Source: Neobacillus bataviensis LMG 21833
GTDB lineage: Bacteria; Bacillota; Bacilli; Bacillales; Cytobacillaceae
Assembly (NCBI RefSeq): GCF_000307875.1
Contig: NZ_AJLS01000038.1
Span: 1 to 64,000, forward strand
Length of the DNA: 64,000 nt
Direction of reading: 5' to 3'
Positions 35,386 to 43,860 of the stretch are shown piece by piece. Position numbers and translations under genes: made by a program. The notes beneath the pieces are model-generated. The model worked only from the letters and a program-made list of their open reading frames with translations, ran no database searches and had not been told where the DNA came from. Positions within the stretch are counted from its first letter, which is position 1; each line of letters opens with the position of its first letter.

Positions 35386-36138
35386 TTAAAAAAGTGAAAA
35401 AACGATTGCGATGCCTGAGGAAATTGCAAATGCGGTTAAGGATGCTTCGGCACCTTTTGATAAGCCGGATACGAGGTGTCCTGCCATTAAATCCCTTACC
35501 GCATTGGTAATTAGAAGACCTGGGACCAGAGGCATCACTGAAGAAATGATAATATTTGATAGATCATGGCCAACACCAATGTGTATAAAAAAATATGACA
35601 TTAGTCCAATTAAAAGAGACGCTAAAAATTCCGCAAAGAACTTTATATTCAGTAATCGGTCAAGATATATTAGGCATGTAAAACCTGCCCCTCCTATAAT
35701 GAATGAAGACAAAAAGTCATTCCATCCGCCATTAAACATAATTAAGGAAAAGCCGCTTGCTATAGAAGCTGAAGCAATGGTTATAAACATGGGATACTCA
35801 GGATTTCCTTCTTCAATTTGTCTTAAAGTTTTGTAAGCTTCTTCTGCTGAGATATTACCCTTACTAATGCTTCTAGAAATATTGTTTACTATGATAACTT
35901 TGTTTAAATTCGTTGTGCGTTTGGTTATTCTTAGCAATTTTGTTTTCTCAGCGCCATGTAAAGAAAATATAATTCCGGTCGGAGTAACATAGCATTGGGG
36001 ATCATTGCCACCGAAAGACCTAGCCATCCGCATCATAGTATCTTCCACTCGATAGGTCTCAGCCCCACTTTGTAACATAATTTTTCCAGCTAGTAAACAT
36101 ACTTCATCAATTTTATTCGTTTCTTTCCTATAATACAT
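35386..36138 (-). CDS. Threonine/serine exporter, YjjP-type subunit
   Basis: About 250 residues. The N-terminal soluble ThrE domain (EVCLLAGKIMLQSGAETYRV, then CYVTPTGIIFSLHG) is followed by about five helices, with SSVMPLVPGLLITNAVRDLM as the family motif. The start is ATG 36138 behind GGAGAGAAG. It precedes and likely functions with the YjjB-type subunit. Confidence 0.87.
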   Translation of the reverse strand: MYYRKETNKIDEVCLLAGKIMLQSGAETYRVEDTMMRMARSFGGNDPQCYVTPTGIIFSLHGAEKTKLLRITKRTTNLNKVIIVNNISRSISKGNISAEEAYKTLRQIEEGNPEYPMFITIASASIASGFSLIMFNGGWNDFLSSFIIGGAGFTCLIYLDRLLNIKFFAEFLASLLIGLMSYFFIHIGVGHDLSNIIISSVMPLVPGLLITNAVRDLMAGHLVSGLSKGAEASLTAFAISSGIAIVFSLF

Positions 36139-36468
36139 CGTTCTTCTCTCCAATGGTAAAGTAAGTGCCTTCTTAAGGTGTCCAATACGCAAATGAAATG
36201 TTCAATGCTAATGAAGGTAAATAATTGAAAAGAACATTAAATTTTGACGAGTAAGTGCCTGATGCCAATAACTAGAAGATTGGTTTAAGTTTTTACTAAT
36301 TTGTATTCCTTAATCGGGATATCAATTATAAGTGAAGGAAATAATAGGCGGGGGAAAAATGGGAATTAACAAGTAAGGAGAAAAAGCAACTGGAGGGAAT
36401 ATTGACGTAACTCTAAAGGTTGTTGAATAATACGGAGTCGGTAGTATGATCCATTTTTATACATAAAA
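36139..36468. other. Intergenic region without recognised gene
   Basis: About 330 bases between the exporter and a wrbA remnant. It is AT-rich, with no ORF of coding character, no hairpin terminator and no clear promoter. It probably contains decayed wrbA-copy sequence, but I cannot align it by eye. Confidence 0.4.
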
Positions 36469-36554
36469 GAAAAGGAGACAATTGCAGAATGGGTAAAAAA
36501 AGCAGATCAATAATTTTTTAATAAAAAACTAATCGGAACTTCGATTAGTTTTTG
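36469..36554 (+). pseudogene. 3' scar of a second wrbA copy with its terminator
   Basis: The codons ETIAEWVKKADQ-stop (36475-36513) match the last residues of the intact gene (VTVAEWVKKANQ-stop). They are followed 13 bases later by a hairpin nearly identical to that gene's terminator. The rest of this copy is missing. Confidence 0.7.
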
Positions 36555-36586
36555 TATTTTTAGATATAAGATTTTTTAATACAAAA

Positions 36587-37351
36587 CTAATATTGGTCTT
36601 CAGCAAAATGATTAATCCCTGTTCTTCTGTAATGAGTCCCAAACATCTCATTAGCATATATAACTCCTAATCCGTAAGCACCTCCGTGCTGCTTAACAAT
36701 ATCGAGTGTCCCATTGTAGGTTTCTTTAAGAGCCCAATCACGTTGTAACTCTAGCAAATATTGCAGCCAAGTAATTGGGGTTGCTCCAGCTTGTGTCATA
36801 CGTATAACCGCCATATCGTGGGCCTCTTTAGTTACTCCACCTGAGGCATCCGAAACAAAATATACTTCATACCCATCGGAGATAGCACTCAGAACCGGTT
36901 CAAGCAAACACACCTCTGTCCAAAGACCGGCGATGACTATTTTTTGTTTTCCATATTCATTGATTTGTCTTACTACTCTTGGATCCTCCCATGAGTTCAT
37001 CGTAGTCCGATCAATAGGTTGCTGATCAGGAAAGACTGATTGGATTTCCGATAATATTTTTCCGCTGAAAGTTGCTGCGGCTATTGTTGTCAATATAGTA
37101 GGGATACTGAATAATTTCGCGGTTTTTGATAATCCGGCGATATTGTTGCGTAAGTCTGCAATATCATGTGATTGGACTGAAAAAATCATTTGCGGTTGAT
37201 GGTCGGTTAAAATCAGAATATGATTAGTCGGAGTAAGCAAATACTGGGAATTACGCCCTGTTGTGGTACTCTTTGAACTTATAGGGACTGGGGAAGGAAT
37301 ACCATAAAACTGGTTTCTACAAATTGGGCACCAATAAACAACAGGATTCAT
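36587..37351 (-). CDS. Isochorismatase-like (YcaC-type) cysteine hydrolase
   Basis: About 254 residues. The isochorismatase fold is seen from ILILTDHQPQMIFSV (catalytic Asp) to IVIAGLWTEVCLLEPVL (nucleophile Cys) and GGVTKEAHDMAVIRMTQAGA. The closest type I know is the YcaC family of uncertain substrate. An unusual 40-residue N-terminal extension begins MNPVVYWCPICRNQFYG, with one CxxC pair. I start at 37351, where GGGGGT lies upstream; a longer reading to 37456 lacks a ribosome binding site. Monocistronic. Confidence 0.8.
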   Translation of the reverse strand: MNPVVYWCPICRNQFYGIPSPVPISSKSTTTGRNSQYLLTPTNHILILTDHQPQMIFSVQSHDIADLRNNIAGLSKTAKLFSIPTILTTIAAATFSGKILSEIQSVFPDQQPIDRTTMNSWEDPRVVRQINEYGKQKIVIAGLWTEVCLLEPVLSAISDGYEVYFVSDASGGVTKEAHDMAVIRMTQAGATPITWLQYLLELQRDWALKETYNGTLDIVKQHGGAYGLGVIYANEMFGTHYRRTGINHFAEDQY

Positions 37352-37530
37352 GTTAATACCCCCATAATTTTTGGGATTAATAAAATTAAATTCATCAAAG
37401 TATATGCATAAAAACAATAGGGAGTGAATTTCTCTTGCTAATATATATTCTATCACCCAATTTCGGACATGTTTATCCTCAAATAAATGGTAATACTAAG
37501 TAAAATAATTACAGTTAAAGGAGCGAATTT

Positions 37531-37677
37531 ATGTCAAAACACACAAAAAAATGGCGTTCTTCCTGGCTATGTTTTATGGCTCATAATCAATTGAACAAAC
37601 TAATTAAAATTAAAATAACCACTCAAAACGGTAGAGTGGTTGAGCAGTTCATATGTGGAATTCGATTTGGACTATAA
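37531..37677 (+). CDS. Small hypothetical ORF
   Basis: 48 residues beginning MSKHTKKWRSSWLC behind a perfect AAAGGAGCGAATTT ribosome binding site. The second half overlaps a hairpin (ACCACTC...GAGTGGT), which could be a terminator, and shows no recognisable domain. It may be a true small protein or a truncated gene start. Confidence 0.3.
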   Translation: MSKHTKKWRSSWLCFMAHNQLNKLIKIKITTQNGRVVEQFICGIRFGL

Positions 37678-37701
37678 TCATTTAATAAATTGCAGCTAAA
37701 T

Positions 37702-38037
37702 TTAGTCCGCTGGTCTTGGACCGGCAGCAAGACCAGTGGTTTCTACTGTCATAATGGGACGAACAGTAATATCTCCATTCACAAGGATTTGACAAGATAA
37801 ACGCAGACAATCATCAATGAACTGATCCTCTAATCCTTTATCCGCAAAGGCCATTTTTTCTTTGTTTGTTACATCAAGATAATTACCTGCCAATATCTCT
37901 ACTCTGCAAGTTGTACATTTTGCTTGTCCCCCGCAGTGATGAAGAATATTGATGCCATTATCCTCTAATGCTAATACTAGCTTTTTTCCAATTTCCACTT
38001 CAACAGTGCCACGACCTGTTACAGTTATATAGGGCAT
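37702..38037 (-). CDS. 2Fe-2S ferredoxin
   Basis: 111 residues of the plant/adrenodoxin-type ferredoxin fold. The cluster cysteines are in HCGGQAKCTTC (C-x5-C-x2-C) and, about 38 residues later, in RLSCQI. Such proteins carry single electrons to oxygenases or reductases. It is monocistronic between unrelated genes, so the redox partner is unknown. Confidence 0.88.
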   Translation of the reverse strand: MPYITVTGRGTVEVEIGKKLVLALEDNGINILHHCGGQAKCTTCRVEILAGNYLDVTNKEKMAFADKGLEDQFIDDCLRLSCQILVNGDITVRPIMTVETTGLAAGPRPAD

Positions 38038-38355
38038 TTTTATTCCACCTTATTAAAAAACCATTTGAATACACAACACCAGTGGTTACTGTTTCCACCT
38101 AAAACATAATATTTATTTTTGGATAAATATACCTATTTATACCTTATTATTTCATTCTTCCTAATTTATATCCGTAAACATGAAGATATTTTTATTTTTA
38201 GATTAAGCTGTTTATACCACTGGGCTGCAGCTTCTACTTCTTCAATCTTCCTTTGTACTTCTCAAATAATACCATTCAAGCAATTCAGAACAGGTATAAA
38301 TACTTTTTTAATGGAAATTTTAAAAAATAATAATACTAAAAAAGGATGATACCTA
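38038..38355. other. Intergenic region, probably a promoter region for the membrane genes
   Basis: AT-rich, about 320 bases. A 76-codon ORF across it (38119-38349) has no ribosome binding site and low-complexity composition, so I do not call it. No terminator was recognised. Confidence 0.4.
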
Positions 38356-38841
38356 ATGGAGAAAAAGTTGTTAAATTTACTTACTGGATTGTGTGTAGTT
38401 GCCCTGCCATTTCTATTTAGAGGTTCAAAAATGAGAGAAAACCTTGTTATTTTTTTCTCGAAAGGGGTTCTTGCGACTCTAGTTGATGCTTATGTTGTCG
38501 GAACCAAAAAGATTGAATATCCAGTTCGTCCTTTAGGTAAAATTTTTAAAACTAACATTATTTATGACATGTTGTTTTTTCCTATTTTAAGTGTCATTTG
38601 GGTGAAAATGTCCTATAACGACAATTTTGGAAAAATCTTATTGAAAAGTTTGGTGTTTAGTGTTCCGATGAGTATCGGTCAGTGGTATTTTGAAAAGAAT
38701 TCTAGATTATTTAAATGGAAAAAGTGGTCACCATTCCATACATTCGCTAGTGTGAATTTTACATTATTTACGATCAGAGGTTTTGTGGGATTAATAAAAA
38801 AATTAGATAAAATAAAGGGTAATCAAAATATAACCGAATAA
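38356..38841 (+). CDS. CBO0543-like membrane protein
   Basis: 161 residues with about four transmembrane helices (LLTGLCVVALPFLF, NLVIFFSKGVLATLVDAYVV, YDMLFFPILSVIWV and a C-terminal one) and the sequence FSVPMSIGQWYFEKNSRLFKW typical of a family often found in spore formers. Function unknown. It is followed 14 bases later by another membrane protein, and both probably form an operon. Confidence 0.72.
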   Translation: MEKKLLNLLTGLCVVALPFLFRGSKMRENLVIFFSKGVLATLVDAYVVGTKKIEYPVRPLGKIFKTNIIYDMLFFPILSVIWVKMSYNDNFGKILLKSLVFSVPMSIGQWYFEKNSRLFKWKKWSPFHTFASVNFTLFTIRGFVGLIKKLDKIKGNQNITE

Positions 38842-38855
38842 TAAAGGTTGATATT

Positions 38856-39341
38856 ATGAATAAAACGTATAAGTTAGAAGCAATTCTTTGGAGTATTGCC
38901 TTTCCAGGTTTTGGTCAATTATTAAATGGTCACCTTGTAAAAGGAGTTTTGTTTATCCTTTTAGAATTCATCATTAATGTAAACAGTTTATTTAATCAAG
39001 CGATCATGTTTAGTTTTCTTGGGAAGATAGATGAGGCTGCCGGAGTGGTTGATTACCAATGGCTTATGTTTTATCCATGTGTTTATATGTTTGCCATGTA
39101 TGATGCCTATAAATTTGCGGAGGGTGAGAATCCTCGATTATCGTTTGTCCCATTTGCTTTTGGAGCCTATTTTGTCACAGTAGGTCTTATGTATTCACCA
39201 AAGATATTTTTTGGTATATCATTTGGTCCTATTTGGCTTCCAATATTGTCTTTGATACCTGGGTTAGGAATTGGATTTATCATTCGTTATATATTAATAA
39301 AAATTACTTCTAAAACCAATTATCGTGGGAGACATTCTTAA
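38856..39341 (+). CDS. Conserved Bacillaceae membrane protein
   Basis: 161 residues with about four helices. It begins YKLEAILWSIAFPGFGQLLNG, recalling the start of TM2-like proteins, and has a conserved centre with YQWLMFYPCVYMFAMYDAYK. Similar proteins are widespread in Bacillus without an assigned function. A terminator follows. Confidence 0.75.
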   Translation: MNKTYKLEAILWSIAFPGFGQLLNGHLVKGVLFILLEFIINVNSLFNQAIMFSFLGKIDEAAGVVDYQWLMFYPCVYMFAMYDAYKFAEGENPRLSFVPFAFGAYFVTVGLMYSPKIFFGISFGPIWLPILSLIPGLGIGFIIRYILIKITSKTNYRGRHS

Positions 39342-39345
39342 TTTC

Positions 39346-39376
39346 AAAAGAGCCTATCTGCATGGGCTTTTTTTTT
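39346..39376 (+). terminator. Terminator after the two membrane genes
   Basis: AGCCTA...TGGGCT (39351-39356 with 39363-39368, short loop) is followed by a long T-run. Confidence 0.75.
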
Positions 39377-39532
39377 GAGGCACATTAGCGGGGTTGTTAG
39401 TTTTTGATTATCATCCAAACGAGAAAGGGCATGTTATTAATGTAAAGAAGAATGTGGTCTAGCAGATTGCGTGGAAAGAATTGTTCTATTCAATAGGTTT
39501 AAAAGGATAAAACAGTTGTTGGAGGGAAACAG

Positions 39533-40156
39533 ATGGACAGTCAAAATTGCGATTTTTCACCAATGAAGCAGAATTTAGCAGATGGAATTCAACACCTAAT
39601 CCAACTGCTCCAAATAAATCTAAATGTACTCGATAACGAAAACTATTGTGTTTTGGGAAGTCTAGAGGATGTTAAAGAACATCTAAATTCTATTGAATCA
39701 ATGGCGGCCACTTTTTATTTAAATTGTTATTTGTCATCGTACACTGACACATATGAGGATTTAACCGCTACAGCTCAGCATCTATCAAAACGTAAACATG
39801 GTGGGCTGATTGTAATTGAACGAAGTGACTCTCTTGACAACGTTATCCAAGAAGGAACAACTATCGGTGCAAAGGTAACACCAAAATTATTAGAATCCAT
39901 TTTTTATCCGGGTAACCCTCTGCATGATGGGGCAGTATTAATTAGAGGAAACGAAGTTTATTCAGCGGCTAATATTCTTCCATTAACGAAGATGATTACA
40001 GAAAAAAAACTTGGAACACGCCACCGTGCTGCTATAGGTGTATCAGAACAAAGTGATGCTCTTGCATTGGTTGTTTCTGAAGAAACAGGTAAAATTTCAT
40101 TTGCCCTAAACGGAAAATTATATCCGATTAACACGACACAACAAATTGTGTTCTAA
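39533..40156 (+). CDS. cdaS: Sporulation-type diadenylate cyclase CdaS
   Basis: 207 residues. The helical N-terminal YojJ-like region (about 1-65) inhibits the enzyme in B. subtilis CdaS; the DAC domain follows. Its motifs are intact: DGA at 132-134 (NPLHDGAVLI) and RHR at 163-165 (GTRHRAAIG). It makes c-di-AMP in the forespore and helps germination in the known example. The window thus encodes two c-di-AMP synthases, this one without membrane helices. It is followed 43 bases later by a spore-hydrolase-like gene, in line with a sporulation role. Confidence 0.93.
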   Translation: MDSQNCDFSPMKQNLADGIQHLIQLLQINLNVLDNENYCVLGSLEDVKEHLNSIESMAATFYLNCYLSSYTDTYEDLTATAQHLSKRKHGGLIVIERSDSLDNVIQEGTTIGAKVTPKLLESIFYPGNPLHDGAVLIRGNEVYSAANILPLTKMITEKKLGTRHRAAIGVSEQSDALALVVSEETGKISFALNGKLYPINTTQQIVF

Positions 40157-40198
40157 GGTATCTAAAAGGATTAGGAAAAACCTTTCAGGAGGATCTTT

Positions 40199-41524
40199 AT
40201 GGCCAAGAATTTATTGATATTGATCATTGCAGCTTATATGGTAGTAATGACTCCTATATTGACTTATGCTCAAGTCATTCATGAAGTGAGGTCAGGAGAT
40301 AGCCTTACCAAAATATCAAAACAATACAAAATTGACAGAGCTGAACTTTCTAAACTAAATGGTTTAGCTAAGAATAGCCAATTAGTCCTTGGCCAGGCGA
40401 TGTTGATACCCGGTTCAACCTATTTTGTGCAGGCGGGTGACAGTATATGGGCCATTGCTAATCGTCACGCCATTAGTGAAGAAACATTAATGAGACAAAA
40501 TCATTTAAAGAGTCGTGTCATTGCGCCCGGTCAGAAATTAAGCATTCCTAGCCCTCCAAAAATGAATGTTTGGACCGGAACCTATTTTGTTCCAAAAGAT
40601 AAGAATGCCAATGCTTGGATGCTTAACAATTATAAAAAGACCCTTTCAAGTATTTTCGTGTTTGAGTATCGTTCCGATGAACAAGGAAATATCATTGAAA
40701 CACCTGAAAACCAGGCACATAAGATTGCTTGGAAAGAGAACCTCTCACCATATGCTACAATTACAAATTTAAGTGAAAAAGGGTTTGACCCAAATCTTAC
40801 TCATCGATTAATAAGTACGCCATGGTTAAGGAAAAAGCTGGTTAACAATATTTATTCCCTTTTAGATAGTCATGATTACAAAGGGATTGTCGTGGATTTT
40901 GAACAAGTGAAAACGCAAGATCGGGAAAATCTCAATCTGTTTATTAAAGAATTAGCTGCAAAGCTTCATCCAACAGGAATGGAAGTTATGATGGCCGTTC
41001 CGCCAAAAGAAGGGGATCGGATGCCATCCTATTCCACAGCTTATGATTACAGAACGCTAGGAAAATACCTGGATAAAATGTTTTTGATGACTTATGATTG
41101 GCATTGGCCTGGAGGTCCTTCCGGTCCAATTGCTCCAATTGACAGAGTCAAAGCCACCCTGGATTATGCTGTCTCAGTTGTTGATAGATCGAAGCTGATG
41201 CTGGGAATTCCACAATATGCGTATGATTGGGTAATAGGAAGTAATAAGCGTTCCGGCTCAGCTTATTCAACCCAACATGCCATTGATTTATATACTGGAT
41301 ATCAAAGCCCGGTTCACTATGATGAAAATGCTGCTGCCCCATCGTTTCGTTATGTTGATAATAAAGGAAAGTTACATGAAGTGTGGTTTGAAGACCCACG
41401 AAGCCTGCTTGTTAAACTCCGTGTTATTCGACAATATGGATTAGCGGGGATGGGCTGCTGGCACCTTGGTCTAACTATGCCTCAGACCGAGGAAATGATC
41501 CTAGATGAATTCAATGTGCAGTAA
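40199..41524 (+). CDS. LysM-GH18 spore peptidoglycan hydrolase (SleL/YaaH-like)
   Basis: 441 residues. A signal peptide (LLILIIAAYMVVMTPILTYA) is followed by two LysM domains (HEVRSGDSLTKISKQYK and YFVQAGDSIWAIANRH), then a GH18 domain with the catalytic DFE in GIVVDFEQVK and FLMTYDWHWPGGPSGPIAP. SleL and YaaH act as N-acetylglucosaminidases or epimerases on cortex muramic-lactam fragments. The signal peptide is a difference from SleL/YaaH, which are mostly delivered to the spore coat without one, so the role in spores is likely but not certain. AGGAGG precedes the start. Confidence 0.87.
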   Translation: MAKNLLILIIAAYMVVMTPILTYAQVIHEVRSGDSLTKISKQYKIDRAELSKLNGLAKNSQLVLGQAMLIPGSTYFVQAGDSIWAIANRHAISEETLMRQNHLKSRVIAPGQKLSIPSPPKMNVWTGTYFVPKDKNANAWMLNNYKKTLSSIFVFEYRSDEQGNIIETPENQAHKIAWKENLSPYATITNLSEKGFDPNLTHRLISTPWLRKKLVNNIYSLLDSHDYKGIVVDFEQVKTQDRENLNLFIKELAAKLHPTGMEVMMAVPPKEGDRMPSYSTAYDYRTLGKYLDKMFLMTYDWHWPGGPSGPIAPIDRVKATLDYAVSVVDRSKLMLGIPQYAYDWVIGSNKRSGSAYSTQHAIDLYTGYQSPVHYDENAAAPSFRYVDNKGKLHEVWFEDPRSLLVKLRVIRQYGLAGMGCWHLGLTMPQTEEMILDEFNVQ

Positions 41525-41557
41525 AACACCTTATTTGCATTAGTATCACAAAAGAAA

Positions 41558-41634
41558 AAGGCTAAATTTGGGGATCTGTCCCCCGCTGCGGTAAAGCGGC
41601 GTGGGGATGACCCTAATTATGGTTCCTTTTTTTA
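41558..41634. repeat. Long GC-rich palindrome, possible REP-like element and terminator
   Basis: A nested hairpin: GGGATC pairs with TGACCC, TCCCC with GGGGA, and GCTGC with GCGGC around GGTAAA (41570-41613). A T-run follows at 41627. The GCTGCGGTAAAGCGGC core is markedly more GC-rich than its surroundings. Similar elements are known to me from other Bacillus genomes, so it is probably a dispersed repeat that also ends transcription. Confidence 0.7.
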
Positions 41635-41709
41635 GAAAATAATCAACCTTTTTAATAAAAACAAGGGTGATACATATATAACAATGCTTGATATCCAATT
41701 CTAGAGAAT

Positions 41710-42147
41710 CTAGCGCACTTTTTTCAGCCAGCTAACGACTCCATAAATAATTAGCAGGAACACACCCATCTCAAGGGCATGGTCGGCCAAGTTAAGAACT
41801 CCACCGGAGCGAATAATAAAATCGGTCACCTGCCCAAACAAAAGCCGATCAACGCCATTTCCAATTGCTCCTCCGACAAGAAATCCGAAGCTGCTATCAA
41901 TCAGAGTACCCTTCATTTCTCCTGTTCTGCGTAAATAGAAAACACCAATCACGAACAACACAGCCGCAATGCCGAAGAGCCGTCCATAGCCTTGAAATAA
42001 ACTTCCAGCCATCCCGCTATTTTCGATATGTGTGAGCTTCATTCCCCATAATGTAAATACTTGGTCAATGTCAATGTAGGTACGAATCAGATATTTAGAA
42101 AGCTGATCAGCCATAATAACAAGGATTGCAATTACATAAAATAGCAT
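41710..42147 (-). CDS. lspA: Lipoprotein signal peptidase
   Basis: 145 residues, four membrane helices. The two catalytic aspartates are in GNGVDRLLFGQVTDF and LNLADHALEMG. The first conserved motif reads HIENSGMAGSLFQG where most LspA proteins have ENxGAAF, so this may be a divergent paralogue; the housekeeping lspA of Bacilli lies next to ileS/pyrR. It cleaves prolipoprotein signal peptides at the membrane. Monocistronic on the minus strand. Confidence 0.85.
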   Translation of the reverse strand: MLFYVIAILVIMADQLSKYLIRTYIDIDQVFTLWGMKLTHIENSGMAGSLFQGYGRLFGIAAVLFVIGVFYLRRTGEMKGTLIDSSFGFLVGGAIGNGVDRLLFGQVTDFIIRSGGVLNLADHALEMGVFLLIIYGVVSWLKKVR

Positions 42148-42760
42148 ATATAGCCCTTCTTTCTTGCAGAATTATCAAAAAGCAGCATAAAACCCCTAGC
42201 TTTTATGGGGATACTCATTTACATCCCTACTCATCAGTATAATTGAACGCATAGAAAAAACATCAAAAACGTTCTTACTTGGATCAATACCCATCTGCAG
42301 GCAGGGATCGTTTTATGAAAAAAAAGTCGAGTGATTTTTGACATTATTTTTATCAATTTCCCGGGAAAAACCAAATGGGAGAAGGATTTAAACCAGATCC
42401 AATCAAACGTTTAGTTAATACGGAAATATGGGAATACCTGTCGAAGAGTGTAATATTAGCTTAAAAGGCCTGTTTTTCTCCATGGTTCGCACATAAAAGT
42501 AAAAAGAAGAGCTTATTTTCGACAGTATTTTATTCGAATTCATGGGTAAAACCCTTAATTTATAAGCGATTGATTAGGTTTTAAACAAACATTTGATTAG
42601 TATTTTAAAAACTAACCAATTGTTTGATTGAAAACGTAATAATCTTTGAAAATAATGAGTTTCTCTTCAAACAACTGCTAAAAAATTGTTGAAATATAGA
42701 AAATCCATACAAGTAATTAGTGCATAAAAAATTGAATACCTTTAATTCGAAGTAATTTAC
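42148..42760. other. Gene-free region upstream of rpiA
   Basis: About 610 bases, AT-rich. I see a 29-codon open frame (42376-42465, without ribosome binding site or known domain) and several AAAAC/GTTTT runs, but no credible gene, tRNA or terminator. The rpiA promoter begins at its right end. Confidence 0.5.
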
Positions 42761-42806
42761 TTGACGACGATTATTTTAAGAAATAATATAGTTACGAAAA
42801 GTAACT
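42761..42806 (+). promoter_or_regulatory. rpiA promoter with 17-bp GTTAC operator
   Basis: TTGACG (42761-42766), a 17-bp spacer and TAATAT (42784-42789) are followed at once by the near-perfect inverted repeat AGTTACGAAAAGTAACT (42790-42806). The same arrangement stands before the glpX-zwf operon at 44819-44864. Confidence 0.78.
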
Positions 42807-42921
42807 TTAAATATAAAGCTACTTAAATAAAGAAAAGTTATGATTCGTGTAATAAACAAAAATTTTTTTATATGTATAACATATGAAGGAATTGACTACA
42901 TTTAATTGGAGGTAAAAATCC

Positions 42922-43593
42922 ATGAATGATAAAAAAGTGGTTGGAGAAAAGGCTGTAGAATACGTGAAAGATGGTATGGTAGTTGGACTTGGAACGGGGT
43001 CTACTGTATTTCATACCATTTCTAAGCTTGGAAAATTGGTTGAAGAGGGACTGTCTATAAAAGGGATTCCAACTTCAAAACAAACGGAGAAATTGGCAAA
43101 AGAAGTAGGAATTCCACTTGTTATGTTTAATGAAATAGAACAAATTGATTTAGCAATCGATGGTGCAGATGAAGTTGATGATGATTTTAATCTCATAAAA
43201 GGAGGGGGAGGTGCCCTTTTAAGAGAGAAAATTATCGCAAAAGCAGCCAAATCTTTTATCGTTATAGCCGACCCGCACAAAAGGGTGAATAAATTAGGGG
43301 CGTTCCCACTTCCAGTAGAAGTGGTGCCTTTTGGATTTGAAATGACGATGAAACATATCCAAGATCTTGGATGTAGCCCACACCTAAGGCAAAACAATGG
43401 GATCCCATTTTTAACTGATAATGGTAACTATATTTTTGATTGCCATTTCCCGAAAATAAGCCAACCTGGTGAACTCGAGAAAAACTTGAATCTGATCCCG
43501 GGTGTTGTCGAAAATGGACTCTTTGTTGGAATGGCTGATAAAGTCATTACCTTGAATAGAGAAAAGACCATTATCATTAATGGAAGAGTATAA
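42922..43593 (+). CDS. rpiA: Ribose-5-phosphate isomerase A
   Basis: Interconverts ribulose-5-phosphate and ribose-5-phosphate. 223 residues with GLGTGSTVFHTI (phosphate loop), AIDGADEVDDDFNLIKGGGGA (catalytic Asp) and the Lys/Glu-containing LLREKIIAKAA. AATTGGAGG precedes the ATG. It is separated from the other pentose-phosphate genes by 1.4 kb but shares their promoter architecture. B. subtilis normally relies on RpiB (YwlF), so this copy is likely accessory and stress-linked. Confidence 0.94.
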   Translation: MNDKKVVGEKAVEYVKDGMVVGLGTGSTVFHTISKLGKLVEEGLSIKGIPTSKQTEKLAKEVGIPLVMFNEIEQIDLAIDGADEVDDDFNLIKGGGGALLREKIIAKAAKSFIVIADPHKRVNKLGAFPLPVEVVPFGFEMTMKHIQDLGCSPHLRQNNGIPFLTDNGNYIFDCHFPKISQPGELEKNLNLIPGVVENGLFVGMADKVITLNREKTIIINGRV

Positions 43594-43597
43594 GATA

Positions 43598-43644
43598 TTG
43601 ACATAATGCAGAAAAGGGATTACAATTATCTTGTATTCAAGATA
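43598..43644 (+). promoter_or_regulatory. Orphan MhqR-type promoter/operator
   Basis: TTGACA (43598-43603), a 17-bp spacer and TACAAT (43621-43626) are followed directly by TATCTTGTATTCAAGATA (43627-43644). The layout and near-palindrome are the same as in the marR promoter at 27666. What follows is not an intact gene. Confidence 0.72.
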
Positions 43645-43675
43645 TTTAAATTCGAGGTAATATAGGGGCGGTTAA

Positions 43676-43738
43676 ATGGAAGGAAAATGCAGACCCAATC
43701 ACCATATTAACTCATCAACCGACTTTATGAAGGAATAA
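43676..43738 (+). pseudogene. Possible truncated MarR/MhqR-type gene start
   Basis: 20 codons beginning MEGKCRPNH with GGGGCGG upstream, comparable to MNRKCTNLP of the intact regulator at 27748, then a stop. The similarity is confined to the first five residues, but its position behind an MhqR-type promoter fits a deleted regulator gene. It could also be an unrelated leader peptide. Confidence 0.35.
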
Positions 43739-43763
43739 TAGAAAATATGGGCGGAAATTAATT

Positions 43764-43815
43764 GTTACTCTTTTTTTTGCCAATAAGGTTACTTTTTATA
43801 CACATGTTACTTTTT
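43764..43815 (+). promoter_or_regulatory. Three degenerate GTTACT-type operator elements
   Basis: GTTACTCTTTT (43764), GTTACTTTTTATA (43788) and GTTACTTTTTG (43806) resemble the arm of the rpiA operator read on the other strand (AGTTACTTTTCGTAACT). They lie within 100 bases of the hypothetical/HxlR pair and may bind the same regulator, perhaps for autoregulation. Confidence 0.45.
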
Positions 43816-43860
43816 GTTTAAAAATAATTATTTAAAAAAATATAAAGTGAGGTCTTTAAA

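Noticed and set aside
38119-38349. 76-codon ORF before the CBO0543-like gene
   Set aside because: AT-rich, no ribosome binding site, no recognisable domain; more likely the leader/promoter region.
42376-42465. 29-codon ORF MGEGFKPDP...
   Set aside because: No ribosome binding site and no similarity I can recognise; could be a fragment, but unsupported.
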